Shown: one piece after another, positions 1 to 14,200 of the stretch
How positions within the stretch are numbered: position 1 is the first letter of the stretch
Layout of the letters: each line of letters begins with the position of its first letter
DNA from: Ramazzottius varieornatus
Lineage: Eukaryota; Tardigrada; Eutardigrada; Parachela; Ramazzottiidae
NCBI GenBank assembly: GCA_001949185.1
Contig: BDGG01000002.1
Coordinates: 4,702,448-4,766,447, forward strand
Direction of reading: 5' to 3'
DNA length: 64,000 nt
Notes under the pieces: generated by a model
What the model saw: only the letters and a program-made list of their open reading frames with translations
Databases searched by the model: none
What the model was told of the DNA's origin: nothing
Program-made: the position numbers and the translations under genes

Positions 1-2188
1 ATCATGGAGGAACAAACTGTAATATTGAATTGGGAAGGACCTGTTATCGATCTGTCTTACGAAACAATGTGCAACACCTGTAATTGTACGATATCAGCAA
101 GGTGCGTGTCCAGAACCTTCACAGCCGCAGACCGCGGTATTTGATCAAACTATCCTGGCGTGCCGCTAACAATGTGCAAAACGCTGTTAAGGTTCTCGCC
201 GTCTTTTACTATGTCCGGTGTACTTGATTGTTTCGAAACACCTCGGTGGTTAAATCCGTGTATGTGCCGATCTAACTGTTGGCCAGGAATTCTATCAACA
301 GTTTGTCCATAAAGCTACGCCATCCGATTTATCGCGGACGTCTGTTGTAATCTTTAGTTCGTGTGATTACCTATAGATTACTTTATTGTCTGGAAGTGAA
401 AGACGCGGCGGCAAGAGCGTTGAGCAAGCACTGCACATGTGCCACAGTGTAAATTACGTCTTGAGGTCCACCTTGATCCACTTGCATGCCACGTATGAGA
501 AATCACCGCGCCGGCTTGATTGGCAGCAGAGCGTGCACTGCGTGTGAAGGTGTAACGACAAAATAAGAGGGTTCATTCTATTCTGATGTATGGATTCGGC
601 CTTGTTATTGTTGACATTATACTATTTTTGCTGTGATCTACACAGCGAAATCTTACATGTCTAAGTGAGCGACGCTTCTCAAGTACCTAATTCATGTTAA
701 GATCAAGACCACTGTACCTGGGTTCCCAGCGCCGGAGTCGATGGTTTCACTTACTGGAGCACTGCATGATCATCATTGATTATGTCGTAACGAGTGGTCG
801 ATGAAAAGTTTGCGCTGTTTCGGCTCAAGACTACTCGTTCTCCACCTTTGTCCGACAAAACCCTACCGTTTTCCAAACTTTCGCCGGATTATACCATACC
901 CGGATTATCTGCTTTAACTTGGATCTCCTGCCTTTGTATATTCTCCTTTGCTTCCTCTGTGGAATATTTCGGTGCACTCGAATGAAGGACCTCTGGAGAG
1001 CAGTATAAGGGCACACCCTTTCTTCAATTGACCCATGCAGTGAAGATGATATTTGCGAAGGTACGAGTTTTTTTTCACGCAGTTCTGGAGTGATGCATCC
1101 CGACCAAGGGTCTTCGCTGACCAACGGATAAGCCAGTTATGGAAATGGCGAAGATTACAAGGTTTCTTGAGGTGTCAAACATCCCATGTATGAACGATCC
1201 AAAGTCGTGCAACTTCCGGGAAATCAAACATTATGCTAACAGTTGTTAGTTGCACAGATCAATAGGCCCTCTTCCTGCGACACTGAACTTGCCATGAACC
1301 TATAGACAGGGTGAGTTTTGTAATTGTTGACAAAGTTAGAAACAGCAAAGGGAAATTGGCCGCAATGTAGCTTTCGAGACAAGTTTATTGTTCTGCTTTC
1401 CACCTTGAGCAAACACAGAGTTTGCGCTGCTGGTGTATCATCCGTAACGTCCCGCTTCTCACAGCTTGACCAATTAACGCCAACTGCTGTCGAACCAGTA
1501 GCGTTCAAGACTAGATTCTCGCGAGAAATTTGTCCAGTGTTTGACGCGATGGAAAACCTCGAGATTCAACTGAAATTCGCTTTGATATCTGGTAGAGTTT
1601 GGTTTTACGAGAAATCAAACGATATTCGCGCACCAGCATGCAATAACGCCCACGCGACTATAAAAGAAATGTTGAGTGAAGATTGTCTGACCGAAAAGTC
1701 TTCAAGGTGTTTCGTCGTGTGAGGGAGGCTGACTGGTGCCTGTGTGTACACTTGATCTTGATGTTGCCGCTTGACTAGGTTTTCGTGGTCTCGAATCGGA
1801 GCACTCGAACAACAAGTCCACACTCCATCGAGCAGATTTGAATAACCTCGCAGCGCTGTACCTGTGAGAGGTGGAGAAAGCTCATAAGATTAATTTTTTG
1901 CCGTCGTGGGAGCAAAATAGCTCTCAAGGTCAGCAGAATCGTCGTACATCAGGACAGAATCCTAACGGCAAGTTCCGACCTCAAACTAAAGAAGAGGTAA
2001 ATTCTGTAATAAGGTGATTTAAATATCGGGAAAGCTGTGACATGCAAATACGTAATCAGCTTCGCGATGACGTCAGGCACTGCTTAAAAGAAGATGCTGT
2101 GGATCGATCAACCAATCAAGCTGTAGAGGCTGTCCACAATCCACTCGTCTGTGAGCACTTGGATAAACCTTGTTGATCCAACTCCAAG
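1..2188. other. Left-edge region without a recognisable gene
   Basis: I see no conserved protein family on either strand here. The open frames are short, and none shows a domain or motif I recognise. One or more 5' exons of the downstream myosin XV gene should lie here or further left, because its first recognisable exon starts in mid-frame, but I could not pick them out. A short stretch at 2189-2214 starts with ATG and ends at a good GTAAG donor. Its frame does not join correctly to the next exon, so I do not use it as the start. Confidence 0.5.
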
Positions 2189-2238
2189 ATGTTCAAGATG
2201 AGCAAGTTTGCCAGGTAAGAATCTGTGTTTATTCGTAG

Positions 2239-5200
2239 GATGATCTCGTCTGGTTCGACGTGGGCAATGGGTACGAGCCCGGACGGATCGTGAATGTCGT
2301 CACTTCTGGTGCGAAGAAGAGTGCGACCGTTCAGCAGACGGATGCCTCAAGAGGAGCTCAGGTAAGTTATAAGAAGGTGTTGAGCCTCTAAACTCAGTGT
2401 TTTGCCTTCAGATGTCTCGCTGAGGCTGCAAGCTGATAATTACCTTGAGAGGCGCTGATCTTGAACTTGGTTGAATGAGCCAGCCGCGTCTTACAGCTTA
2501 ATTTACCACTCTTACGTAGGCACGCACTTTTCATCTGGACGACCTCTCTCGCATCAAACGGCGTGATGGAAGATCCTTGAAGCCAGCTCAACAGCCGACC
2601 CATGGTCAGTCCGGAAGTGATAGCCATGCTGGGCATACAGGGCGACCGGTGTGGTTTGACGAAGAAGCCGGGATAAACGACATGACTCAGCTCAGGTATG
2701 GTCAGTTTTGCATCTTCCACCGGAAGTACTGAGATACCAGAGTTCTCCTGTGCTGGACAGTGTTATGTGACTGATCTTACCGTGGTTGTTTTCAGTGAGC
2801 TTACAGAAAGCAGTATTCTCGAGAACCTGCGGCTGCGATTTAGCCGAAATGTGATATACGTAAGTCGAAGCTCAAGTCACGGCTGGGAGTTTAAATAGGC
2901 GTGCATATGTGTACGCTGTCCAGTTTGCTCTACGGAGGTCTTGCCATGGTTTAGTCTAGTGATAGATGACCGGAAATATACCATCTTATGTTTCAGACCT
3001 TTATCGGTAACATTTTGGTTTCGATCAATCCGTATCGAATGGTGCCCGAGATGTACAATTTGGACGCGGTCAAAGCCTACGAAAACTACATCCAACTGAC
3101 CGAGAATTCACCACCGTAAGCCGTGCGAATGGGTTCTCACAGTCTTCGCCGGATCGAACGTCTTTAGTAATTCCAAAGCTTCTTGCAGGCATCTGTTCGC
3201 CATTGGCAGCGCAGCACTTTTCCACATGAACAAGAACCTGGAGGATCAAGTAGTCGTCATCAGGTATCGTACATGCGCCAGACGTGATCTGTGTCAACAG
3301 TTGGATTAGCGAAACCATTGCTGGGCCTGTCAACTAATGTCAGGGGTATGAATGAATTTCTTTTTCAGTGGGGAATCTGGATCGGGGAAGACTGAAAGCA
3401 CGAAGTTGATCATGCAGTACCTGGCCGCCGTCAACAAAGCATCCAGCAACATCATCAGCGAACAAATCCTTGAAGCTAATCCCCTTCTCGAGTCTTTCGG
3501 AAACGCGAAAACAATACGCAACGACAACTCATCTCGCTTTGGGAAATACCTTTCTATTTACTTCAATAAGGAGTGGGTACTTTTGCATATTGATCCGATT
3601 AGTCTCCCCAGGACGAAAAATTCGGACTTTCTGCTACAGTTATTCCTGTCTAGGGGTTTCATAACTGGAGCTAAAATAACGGAGTACCTTCTGGAGAAGA
3701 GTAGGATATGTATGCAGGCAGAGCACGAGCGGAACTACCACGTCTTTTACGAACTGCTCGCGGGTTTAACCAAAGATGAAAAGCTAGCTTACGGTCTTCA
3801 GGATCATTCAAGCTACTTCTACCTACATCAGGTTCGTAAGCACAATCGAACTCATTCCGAAGCAGGCTTTGCTACCGTTGCTCCCCCGTCTACTCATGGT
3901 ATGTTATAGGGTAAAGAGAAGAACCTGAGGACGAAAGACGACGCGGCGGACTTTGTCAAGCTGAAGTCCGCCATGCAGGTCCTCAACTTCACAACCTCGG
4001 AGATGGACGTCGTGTTCCGTATTCTTGCCTCGGTCCTGCACCTCGGTAATATCCGTTTCAAGCTGAAGCAAGTGGAGGACCAAGCGGAGGGTGTTGTGGT
4101 GGAGAGAGACTCTGAAGTGCGCTGGATTGCTCATCTGCTACAAATCGTCGACAGTGGCTTAGTGAACGCGTTGACCACCAAAACAACCGTGAGAACCACT
4201 TAATCATGTTTTAAGGTTCTTCAAAATGGCATACCTGTTGGTAATTATCTTCTAGGAAGCACGGAACGAAAAGCTCTCAACACCGCTTAGTCGCGACCAA
4301 GCATTCGATGCCAGGTGATTTCACGATGTGGATAGCGCCTCTTTTCATGGGTGAACTGCTCACCTGTGCTACTTCGACAATTTCGCGTTTCGGTCGTATG
4401 ATGGCCATGAAATCGTTCGTAATTTTTCCCGTTTTCAGAGACGCCATTGCCAAAGCCTTGTATTCTCGGCTGTTCACCTGGCTAGTTGATCGCACCAACT
4501 CTATAGTAGCTCATAATCAACACAGGAATACTTCCATCGCCCTGCTGGACATTTTCGGGTTTGAGGTACGTCAGCATGACAAGCGTCTAATCCATGCCGC
4601 CCAATCCAAGGTGTGTTCCCACCAGTTCGTCTGATGATGTAGTGACTGATGTCTTTTTTGCAGAACTTCACTGAGAACAGCTTCGAACAGGCACGTTTTT
4701 CTCTTGAGATTGCTAATGTGTTGTTCTTAGCGAACTTGACAGCTGGTTAACTGACGTGTTGATTGCTTCAGCTCTGCATCAACTATGCTAATGAGAACCT
4801 ACAGTATTACTGCTACCAGCAGTTATTTCAACTGGAGCAGCAGGAATATGTCAAAGAAAGTATTAACTGGTAGGTGCCACTAGTCAGAAACCTTCCAAGT
4901 TGTGCTTTGTTAATTCTGATAATCTCTGGATTTTTTTCCCTGGAATCATGCAGGTCATCAATCGAGTTTGTGGACAATCACTCTGTGTTGGAGCTAATCG
5001 CCAAAAAACCGGTACAGTTCACTTTCAGCTTTTGTGTCCGTGCTCTAATGCAAAGCTTGATCTTGTTCATCAGACAAAAGTAGCTTTTGATTACTTTTGA
5101 CTTGGCAAAGCTAGGCTTGATGATTAGGACAGAAGTATGATCTATGACCGTCTAAACAAAGAGAAAGTCCTTTGCTTCGCCAGTTATGAAACGATTATTA

Positions 5201-8200
5201 GCAGCCTGAGGGAATATCTGATAGCTTGACGGGCATATTTACGGTTACATAACTAATTAATCACCTGAATCGATGCGGAAGTCTTATGTGGTTTTGCCGC
5301 TGGACGGCGGTCAACGTGAACTCTTGCCATTCTTCTTTCGATTTCAGATGGGTATCTTGCATATTCTGGATGACGAGAGTAGTTTCCCCAAAGCAACCGA
5401 CCAGTCTTTCCTGGAGAAGTGCCATTACAATCACGGAACCAACGCCCTCTATCAGCGACCTAAGCAGTTCGCGCATTCTTTCTCGGTAGTCCATTATGCC
5501 GGAGACGTTTCGTATACTGTGACGGGGTTTCTGGACAAGAACCGTGATACTCTAAGAGCTGATGTCATCGAGCTGTTCATCGGAAGCGGACTAACGGTAA
5601 ACTCCCTACGTAGTACGAAATCATGCACCTACATACATGGTGGATGTAGTGACACCACAGGGTCTTGTACGCAGGTGTGTGACTTTGGTTGATTTCGTGC
5701 GGCGAGCTTTCCGGCTTTCAGAATTCTACATATAACCGATTTGTTGTTGGGTTTTGCAGATTCTGTCGAAAATGTTCCAAGAATGGAAGGACAGTTCAGA
5801 TTTCGTCAAGACGATCAAGAGAGGAGCTGGTCGGTTTGTGACGATGAAGCCTCGAACGCCGACGGTTTCCGCGCGTTTTCAGGAGTCATTGAGCCTCTTG
5901 GTGGAAACCATGTCCAAGTGAGTGGACTTCTTGTTCAAGTTCATTTTGTACCCTGCGGTCACTTCGCTTCACCTCAACTGCCCGATCATCTCGGCCAGTT
6001 ACACGGTTGGAAATTATTTTTATCTGCGTTGACTGATGCTGATTTGAACTGCGCGTGCTGTTATTTTTCCGTTCTACCGGACTACAGAATTATTGTCAGC
6101 GCAGCCTTGAGTAATTATGGGTCCTCAGGCAGAAGGATCGGTGAAAACCAGTTCGTTGCGCGAGATATGCTTCACGTGGCTTCGCGTCTGTCACTTCTTA
6201 CGCTATCAAACGATTTCGTTCGGGAAAATTATGTCGAACCAAACAATTACATCTCTCTGTGTTGTCAAATTGTTTTTCGTAAAACCAAGATCTTGTTATA
6301 TTGATAATTTATTTTTGTCTTCCTTGTGATGTATCATCTTTCTTCGTAGATGCCATCCTCATTTCATCCGATGCATTAAGCCGAATAATAACAAAGTTCC
6401 CTTCGTATTCGAGAGCAAACTTGTGCTCGATCAGCTCAAGTATACGGGAATGCTTGAAACGATTCGCATTCGCAAAGTTGGATATCCAGTTCGTGTGAAG
6501 TTCAATCACTTCCTTGACCAGTAAGTGCTAACTAACTGTGCTAGTGAACAACCGGAAGCGACATCGTTACTCCAAATGGTGTTGAATTCGTGAACTGAAA
6601 AGCTTGATTTTCCGTCTCGGAAGAAGTGCTTCCGCGAGTCTGATATGAGCCTCTGACTTTTCTCTAGATATGCTTGTTTGCTCAAGAGTGGGCGGGTTCC
6701 AGCAGGGACCTCTCCCAAAGCAGCGTGCCAAAGTGTCATCGATAGCTTCTACGAACGGCGGAACGAAAGGCCCGACACTTGGTTCAAGAGCAAAGTACTT
6801 CCGGACTACCAGCTCGGAAACTCCAAAGTATTCCTACGAGAGTCGCTCCACAGGAAGATCGAGTTCGAGAGACACAAAGTCTTGGAAGAAGCAGCCATTG
6901 TGATACAACGAAATATCCGGGGCTACCTGAGAAGGAAGTTTCACCGCGAACAGCAGGAAGCAGCACTGACCATACAGAAGAACTACCGAGGCTACTCGCA
7001 GAGGTACAGCAAAATCCAGACTGCTCTTCGTTGAATGTTCTAGGCCTATCCATTGGTGTTTTGGGGGGTTTTATTATTTTACATCAGCGTTTTCCTATCG
7101 TTAGTGGACACCACTGTTTGGGACTTGAGTTGTTTTCAAAAATGGTAAAAAAAGGCAGTATTTCCGCTATTTTCCGTTTCGACTCACCGGGTCTCCCACC
7201 CACACTTTCATGTAAATAAGTCGCATCTCAGTTGTTTTCAGTTTGGTGGTAGAAGGAAGGATATTAGGGTTACCACATGAAACTATAGCCGCCATAGAAA
7301 ACAACGCGCTGGAAGGCGAACGATTTTTTGCAAAAAGTTGTCACTAGTTTGCTGGAATGCATTGGCACAGACACATGCGGAATCTGTCGCAAAGTGTTCA
7401 TGTAGCTTATTTGATTTTTCTGCATTACAGAAAAGAGTACCAAAAATTGAAAGAGGACAAGGCTCGTGGAAAAAAACGTCACATCGAGGTATTCCGTTGT
7501 TATTCGCCTAGTTTTGTTTCATCTGTCTGATGAACTGGAGCAACGGTATTTCCTGATTTAAGGTCCATCCGCCTAGCACGCCGCATGCTGAGCATCACGA
7601 CACAGGAGAAAAGACACATCGGCCAGACGGACGACGTACGGAACAATCGCTCTCAGCGGTGAAGCATGGTACAGGGTTACCGGAAGAACTTTTAAACATT
7701 TTGGCGAAACTTAGCGGTACGTTACGGTGACATGCTTTGACGGCTGCGTGAAAACTACTCATTCAAGTTCAAACCTGTAGTGTTGATTCTTCTGATTATA
7801 CTTTAAACAGATTGGCATGCACCACACGCGGAGCGGAACATTGGAGTGGTGGTTGGTCATGTGGAACCTTCAAAGGGTCAGCAACAGCTGGAACTCCCAC
7901 GAGATATCGACACGTACGTCTTCTCCAAGTACGCGGCACAGCATTGCAAGGTAATTCAAGCGACTTCCGTTCAGTCTACTGTACCGGCTAGACATGCAAT
8001 AATTTCGTCATTTCCGTTCACAATGTCCCTCACGTGATGAGTGTACAGTATATCGTGTCTCTGTAGGATAAAGCATGGAGCACTCATCAAAACCAGATAC
8101 ATCATGCATTCTTGGCACGGTTGACAGAAGTTGAGCAGCAGGAATCACTATCTATCTTCCACGTGGTTAGTTTGTTGACAAATGTATCTCCTAAGTCGAT

Positions 8201-11200
8201 ATCGCACTTTTATAGGAAATAATAGAAATGTGTGGGATTTTAGATTCGGGAATACGCTGAGCGGAAGCATTCAACCGAAAAGAAAGACGTTGTCTTGGTA
8301 GACTACATCGTTTATAAGGTACTTTGCTATGTCGAATGCTTCATAATGGAAGCTTTGGATATACGTGCGTGGGTTCCTGATGTAGGGTCTCGCGAATCAT
8401 ACTCTGCGCGATGAGATTTACTGTCAGCTTTACAACCAAACGCGACCTTCAAGCGTGCCGGACAGCGGTGCCGAGGCGGTAGTCACTGAACGGGCCTGGT
8501 TCTTGCTGGCATGTTGTCTGAGTGCATTCTCGCCTTCGAAGACCTTATACCCGTTCTTGCTCAAGTAAGTCAACACATGAAGGCTACGTTTTCCTCAGAA
8601 AAATTGGTAAAAAGTCGAAGAGTTCGCTGATCATGTTGTGATAGATATGTGACTGACCATGCTCCGGACAATTTGAAATTCACCTGTCAGACCAAGCTGT
8701 TGCAATCGCGGCATTCTGACGTTGCCCGTTCATATCCACCGACAATGCTGGAAGCGCGAGGTATCAGACAGAATGGAATGCCGGCTATGCCAAGCACGCT
8801 TCCCAATGGCTCCAAACAAGTGGCACCGGTCACCTCATGGACAACCGCCTCGCAGTTCGCCAGCGACATCCTACAACAACGGTAAACTACTTTCAGCTCC
8901 AGTCCATAGTCTACCATATAATAACTGCAACTTTGTGGGCATCTGACAACTTTGTTTCTTTGGGGTTTTTCCAGTAATGTGGAGGTGGACTGTGCCGGAT
9001 GGACCGTGATGATGATCCGCGACGAGAACGACAGCCTCGTCGAACTGAACGGCAGCGACTACATTCTGGACCTGATTGCGGAGTATGAGCTGCCGCCCGC
9101 GTTCCCCTTTATCAAGCACCCTTACCTGACCCACCATATGAGGAAGCCGAGAAGGAAACAACACTCCGCACCAACTGGCAAGCACGATTTCGACGGAGAC
9201 GACGACTTTGAGCCTTCTTCCGCACCACACACCGCACAAGATTCCCGCATTGCCCGTCTCGGTCTAGCCAAGAACAGCAAGTTGAACCATCGGTATGAGT
9301 CAGAGAGGAAAGACCTGGCGAAGGGCAGTGCGTTAAACAAAAGGTATATTCTGACGGAAGCCGATGTGGCCATTGCGGTGGGAGCCGATTCGAACAAGAG
9401 CGCCAAAGAGCATCCAGGTTTGTCACCTTCGGCACTGAACTGCCGGTACAGAGCTGGAACTTCGCCCGACGCTTCGGTAGAGTCGGATGTGAGTGTCCAG
9501 TCGGATAGCCTGTTATCCCCATCGAAGCATGACAAGCGGCATCAGTACCACCCGGAAACCCATTATAGTCATTCCCGGGGAGCTCATTCAGTCATGTCAG
9601 ACGTAAGCATGTCTAGTAGATAATTACGCCTGGTCTCTCACCGCTTGATCGGGTATTAGTTGTATTGGTGGATATAAGGATTTTATTATTAGGCGCACTC
9701 GTTGAGTTCGCACGTCCAGAGAATCCGTATGCCTTCCGCCTCGAACCCGAAAGAGATAAATGACTATCTCGATGAGATCTTTGACCCAGTGACTCTGGGT
9801 TACGACGACGAAGAGCATCAGCTTGTTCGGCCTGACGTCAAAGCGCTTGCTGCCTCCATCAAGGGAGGAGGCGCGAGAGCCGGACAGGATCCAGGACCGG
9901 TGAGGCCTATCGACATCATGATCCCTACTTTTCTACTGTATGTGGAATCCATTCTAGTACTGTCTGAACGCAACTTTCCGTTTTAGGAATTTCGTCGGCC
10001 CACTGCCAATGCTTCTGCACAGTCTGCCGGGTATCCTTACGGTGCCGTAGTTCCTCCAATGATGCCTCAGTTTGGGCTACCGCAGCTACCACCAACCATG
10101 GGATACTATCCGCCAATAGGTAAGTTAACGCTCTACGAAGACAGTGAACATCTGAATGTACGTACAGTAGTTCTCTTGTTCTGTCATTACGTCTCCACTC
10201 TGCTTCCGTTCTGCATGTTTGTACTAGCACCTTTTTGTAGCGCACGCCTATCCGTACTTGTCTTCTTTGCATGCTGCACCTTCCGCATCTCAGCTCGCGC
10301 ATGCCCGTTCTACATTGTCCTTGTTTGATGGTAACCCACCTCAGGCCACGTCGCATGCTCCTCACGCTTCTTACAGTCGTCCTTACTTTTCTCCCCCACT
10401 TTCTCATGCGCGTTCTATGGAGTCGATGTTGGACAATGTCCCTGATTACATGATGCAGCATGCACTCGCACAGCAGAGTCTCATGTCCCATTCCCAAATG
10501 CACCTGTATCCGCACCCCTTTGGTTTGCTCCGTTGTACGTCAGAAAATGCTGCCGGTGAGGGTCCGTGATTTTTTACCCAAGTTTGTCAGCCCTGTTCAA
10601 AATTCTTCCGTTTCTGGCTTGCTCGTGAAAGTTTAGTTGGGACATCGGCAAACACACGCGAAAAAATAGTTTCCCCAGTGGCGCATAATTCCAAGCAGAA
10701 GCACTGGAAAAGTGCGCTACTTGGGAAAGTACCTCTTCTGATACTTTGTTGGCTGTTTATCGCTATCGATCTTTCCCAGTCCTTTTGCTTGCGTATGTTG
10801 ACCTGTTTCCTTGGACATTGAGCAGTACGCTCTTACTTGTTTTCGAGCCCCACAAGCAAGTTTTGGTTTCCAGCAGGACCTGTTGCCGATCCGGTGTTGC
10901 AGCATTACCTACAGCAGCAATCGCTAGCAGTAAGTTCTCTGTGACGCCCTCGGACGACCTGACCGCATTCTGAAACCTTCCACTTCTGTTTTGTTCTTTC
11001 TGTAGAACCAAATGCATTTGCAACATCAACTGTCGGCCGCGCTCCAACAGAACCTTGAACTTCAGCACAGGCTGATTCAAAGCCAGCAAGAAATGGTGGC
11101 GGCTAACCATCGTGGTCATCCTGTGGGCTCAGATGGTAACAGTGCGGGAGGTTCACCCGATTCCCTTCCTCAGACGCCCAGCGGTCATGAGGATATCTTC

Positions 11201-14200
11201 ATGATGAAGGAACGTTCGCGGAACGGTGGAACGCCACTTCCTACGACGGGAGTGGGCAAAGTGGGTGATGAGCAGCCTCCGCTGCCGCCGCGGAAGTATA
11301 CAGTCCCTCCGAAGAACCACGGAACAATCAACATCCCTCCGCCGCCGCCACCACCTCCTCCGGCAAAGCCTGTTTTTTTAGCGAATAATAAGAACCGCGC
11401 ACAGATTCCCGGCAGAGCAAAAACGATCAAGATCGCCAACATCAGGTGGCCTCCAAAGGTTGAGACTCCACCGGTGGAGGAACCCCTAGAACCGCCGCGC
11501 CGCTTCATCGTGACGGTAGGCAGCCAAATATTGTGCGAACTGAACGTGTATGTGTTATGTTATGTATGATGTACTTATATCGTATTACAGGAAACCGCTG
11601 TCGAGGATGTAGAGCCCAGAGCTGCCGAACCGTTGACGCCCAGTAAGCTTCGGCTGGACCCGAAAGCCCGGGACCAGTTTGAGAGGACAGTGGGGGGCCA
11701 ATCAGTGGGACAGAAGTCGAAAACCGAGGATGGTGCAAAGCCCAGCAAGCAACCAGTGGTAACTCCGCACTCTTTCGTACGACCAGACCACAAGCCGACG
11801 CTGGACGCTAAGGGCATTCCTGTCCCACCGCCTCCTCCTACCGTTGCGCACGGTGCAAGTCGACCCAAACTTCCTCCTCGTCAGGACCCCATAAAGCATA
11901 CAGCTGATGTGCACGCACAACCAAAGGTCTCTGCCGAGCACAAGGAAAGTCGGCTGGGAGTACCATCTTCTTCGCATTATTCTTACAGCCGTACCCAGTG
12001 GAGTATGACGCTGCGCAAAGAGGTACGAATATTGCGACTGTGAAATTATTGGCAGTTCAGTGACGTATCACGCTCTTTCGTAGTTCTTCACTCCGGCAGA
12101 GAAGATCGACAGTCCATACGTCACCGACCTCATTTTCGCCCAAATATACAACGACGTCTTCAATGAAAGCTGCGTTCGAATGACTCTCCAGGAGAAACAG
12201 AAGATGCAGTCGCTCTTCGGTAAGCTCCTACTTTTTTCACTTCTATTATCTGTTCACGGCTTTTGTTCACTTGTAATCTTCCAGAAAAACACGGTCTCAA
12301 AAACACGGAATCAGGTTTCACACCGTCACAAGCATCCGCAACCACGAAGAAGACTGTAATTGAGGCGGCAAAAGAGCTGCCTTTGTACTTTTGTCGGCTG
12401 TACCCAGTGTCGGTTAGTTGACATGATGCGGTGCCGCGATTCATTCCTAGAGGTACAACGATAGGAATTACAGTTTTTTTGCTATGTTTTCTGCAGAATG
12501 AAAAGAACGACAATGAGACTTCTCGGAGACTATTTCTGGGCATGTCCCACACCGGTCTCCGGCTGATCCGCCTTGAGAAGAATAATGACGACCTGGATGT
12601 TCTGCTGGTAGACGAACACCGACGCTTTGATGAGGTCGTCGAGGTCACCACTGCTCAGAATTCCGAACTGAAGATTTCGTTCAACCACATTAGCTCAGGA
12701 CCAGGCACTAAGGACCTCGACTGGAGGTTCTACTCGCAAAAGGTGCCTCAGATTTCACTTCTAAAGCCTTACATAATATTTGCTTTGGTAGCATGGACCT
12801 CATTTTACTCTTTTTTTTCGTCGTCAACAGGCTGTCCAAATCAAAGTTCTGATCGACCAGATGATCGGCGAAGCCGATCAGGTAAGGTCCTACTTCCACA
12901 TTTAGTCTTTGCTACAGATGGCGCACTTTCCATTGTGTTGGTGTGTTGTTGCTCGTACAAAGTAATGCAATATGAGACAACGTTTTGCAGCTTTCGGGTA
13001 TGGAGCTGACTGGGGATTTTGTTCGAGCCGTTTCGGACTACCGCACCAGCGACCCGACACTTCTGAGTTTCCGAAAGGGCGATGTGATCAAGCTGGGCAT
13101 TCGGAACCAGTCCTACCTCGATAAAGGTATGTGTGGTTTACTGATTACGAAGTGCATTACCAATATTTATTGAAATTATAAATTAATGAGGGCGGACCAT
13201 AGACCGAAGAACTTTTTCCACCAAGCAAGCAACTCCTGCAAGAAATTGGTTGGTTCAAGCTTCACGTAAAAAGTTGACGCGACCAGTTAGTCAGTTGACA
13301 GCGGGTGTTGAAGAGCTGCTGTGTTACGGGTTGCGCTTATTTGCTGTGGTGGAGAACAAATGGCTACTGTAATGATGCTTGTATCCAGTTTGTTACGTTG
13401 GCTCGCACTCTCTTACTTTACCGGATCTCGTTTGGTGATGATCACTTCTCTTCACATTACACCATGATTTTGAAGAGCTTTGTAACGGTGACACTGTTTC
13501 CGATGACCATGAACTGTTGCTCATCCTCGGTTAACCATAGTGTTGTACGAGTTGTTTTTTGTTGCTGGAATCAGAGCTTATAGGTAGATAGCTGTAATAG
13601 TCTTTTGTCTGGTGAAGTTAGACTCTATTCGCCACTTGAGGCTGCCGATCCAAGCTTTTCGGAACTGAATAAAATTATTCCGTTTTGTTTATTCTGGACA
13701 ATTTTCATCTTTGAATTCTTGCAGGATGGCTGTATGGTAATATTGGCGACCGATGGGGAATATTTCCGTGCGAACACGTGGTGGCCCTAACTAGACCCGA
13801 AATACTGCAGCTAAGGAAGAACCTGGTAAGACCAGAATCAACTTTCTTCATTTGGTCTTGTACTCACTTATGACAGTATGAATGTTCTTTCAGGTGAAAA
13901 ACTCCCGGGACGAATCGCGGTCTAACATGCCTGTAAGAACTGACTCACATCAGACGATAACCTAACCAATAACTGAACACTCGAGAGGAAGTTCATTTAC
14001 GCATTTCGTATCTCGATAGCCTGGGACACATGCCGTGGCAAGCAGTACGTCATCATCCAGTTCCTCGCAGAAGTCAAACTCGAGTGATGGCGTCAAGGGC
14101 GGGGCTCCGTCCAAGACGGTGAGCGATGGTCGCATGTCCATGGTGGAGTTTGCTATGTTCAATTTCCGCCAGTCGATCGAGAAGTATGGAATTCGGACGG

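Noticed and set aside
2189-2214. ATG-starting mini-exon (MFKMSKFA) with a good GTAAG donor as the myosin XV start
   Set aside because: It ends in phase 2, while the next exon (DDLVWFDVG) needs phase 0, so joining them destroys the conserved frame.
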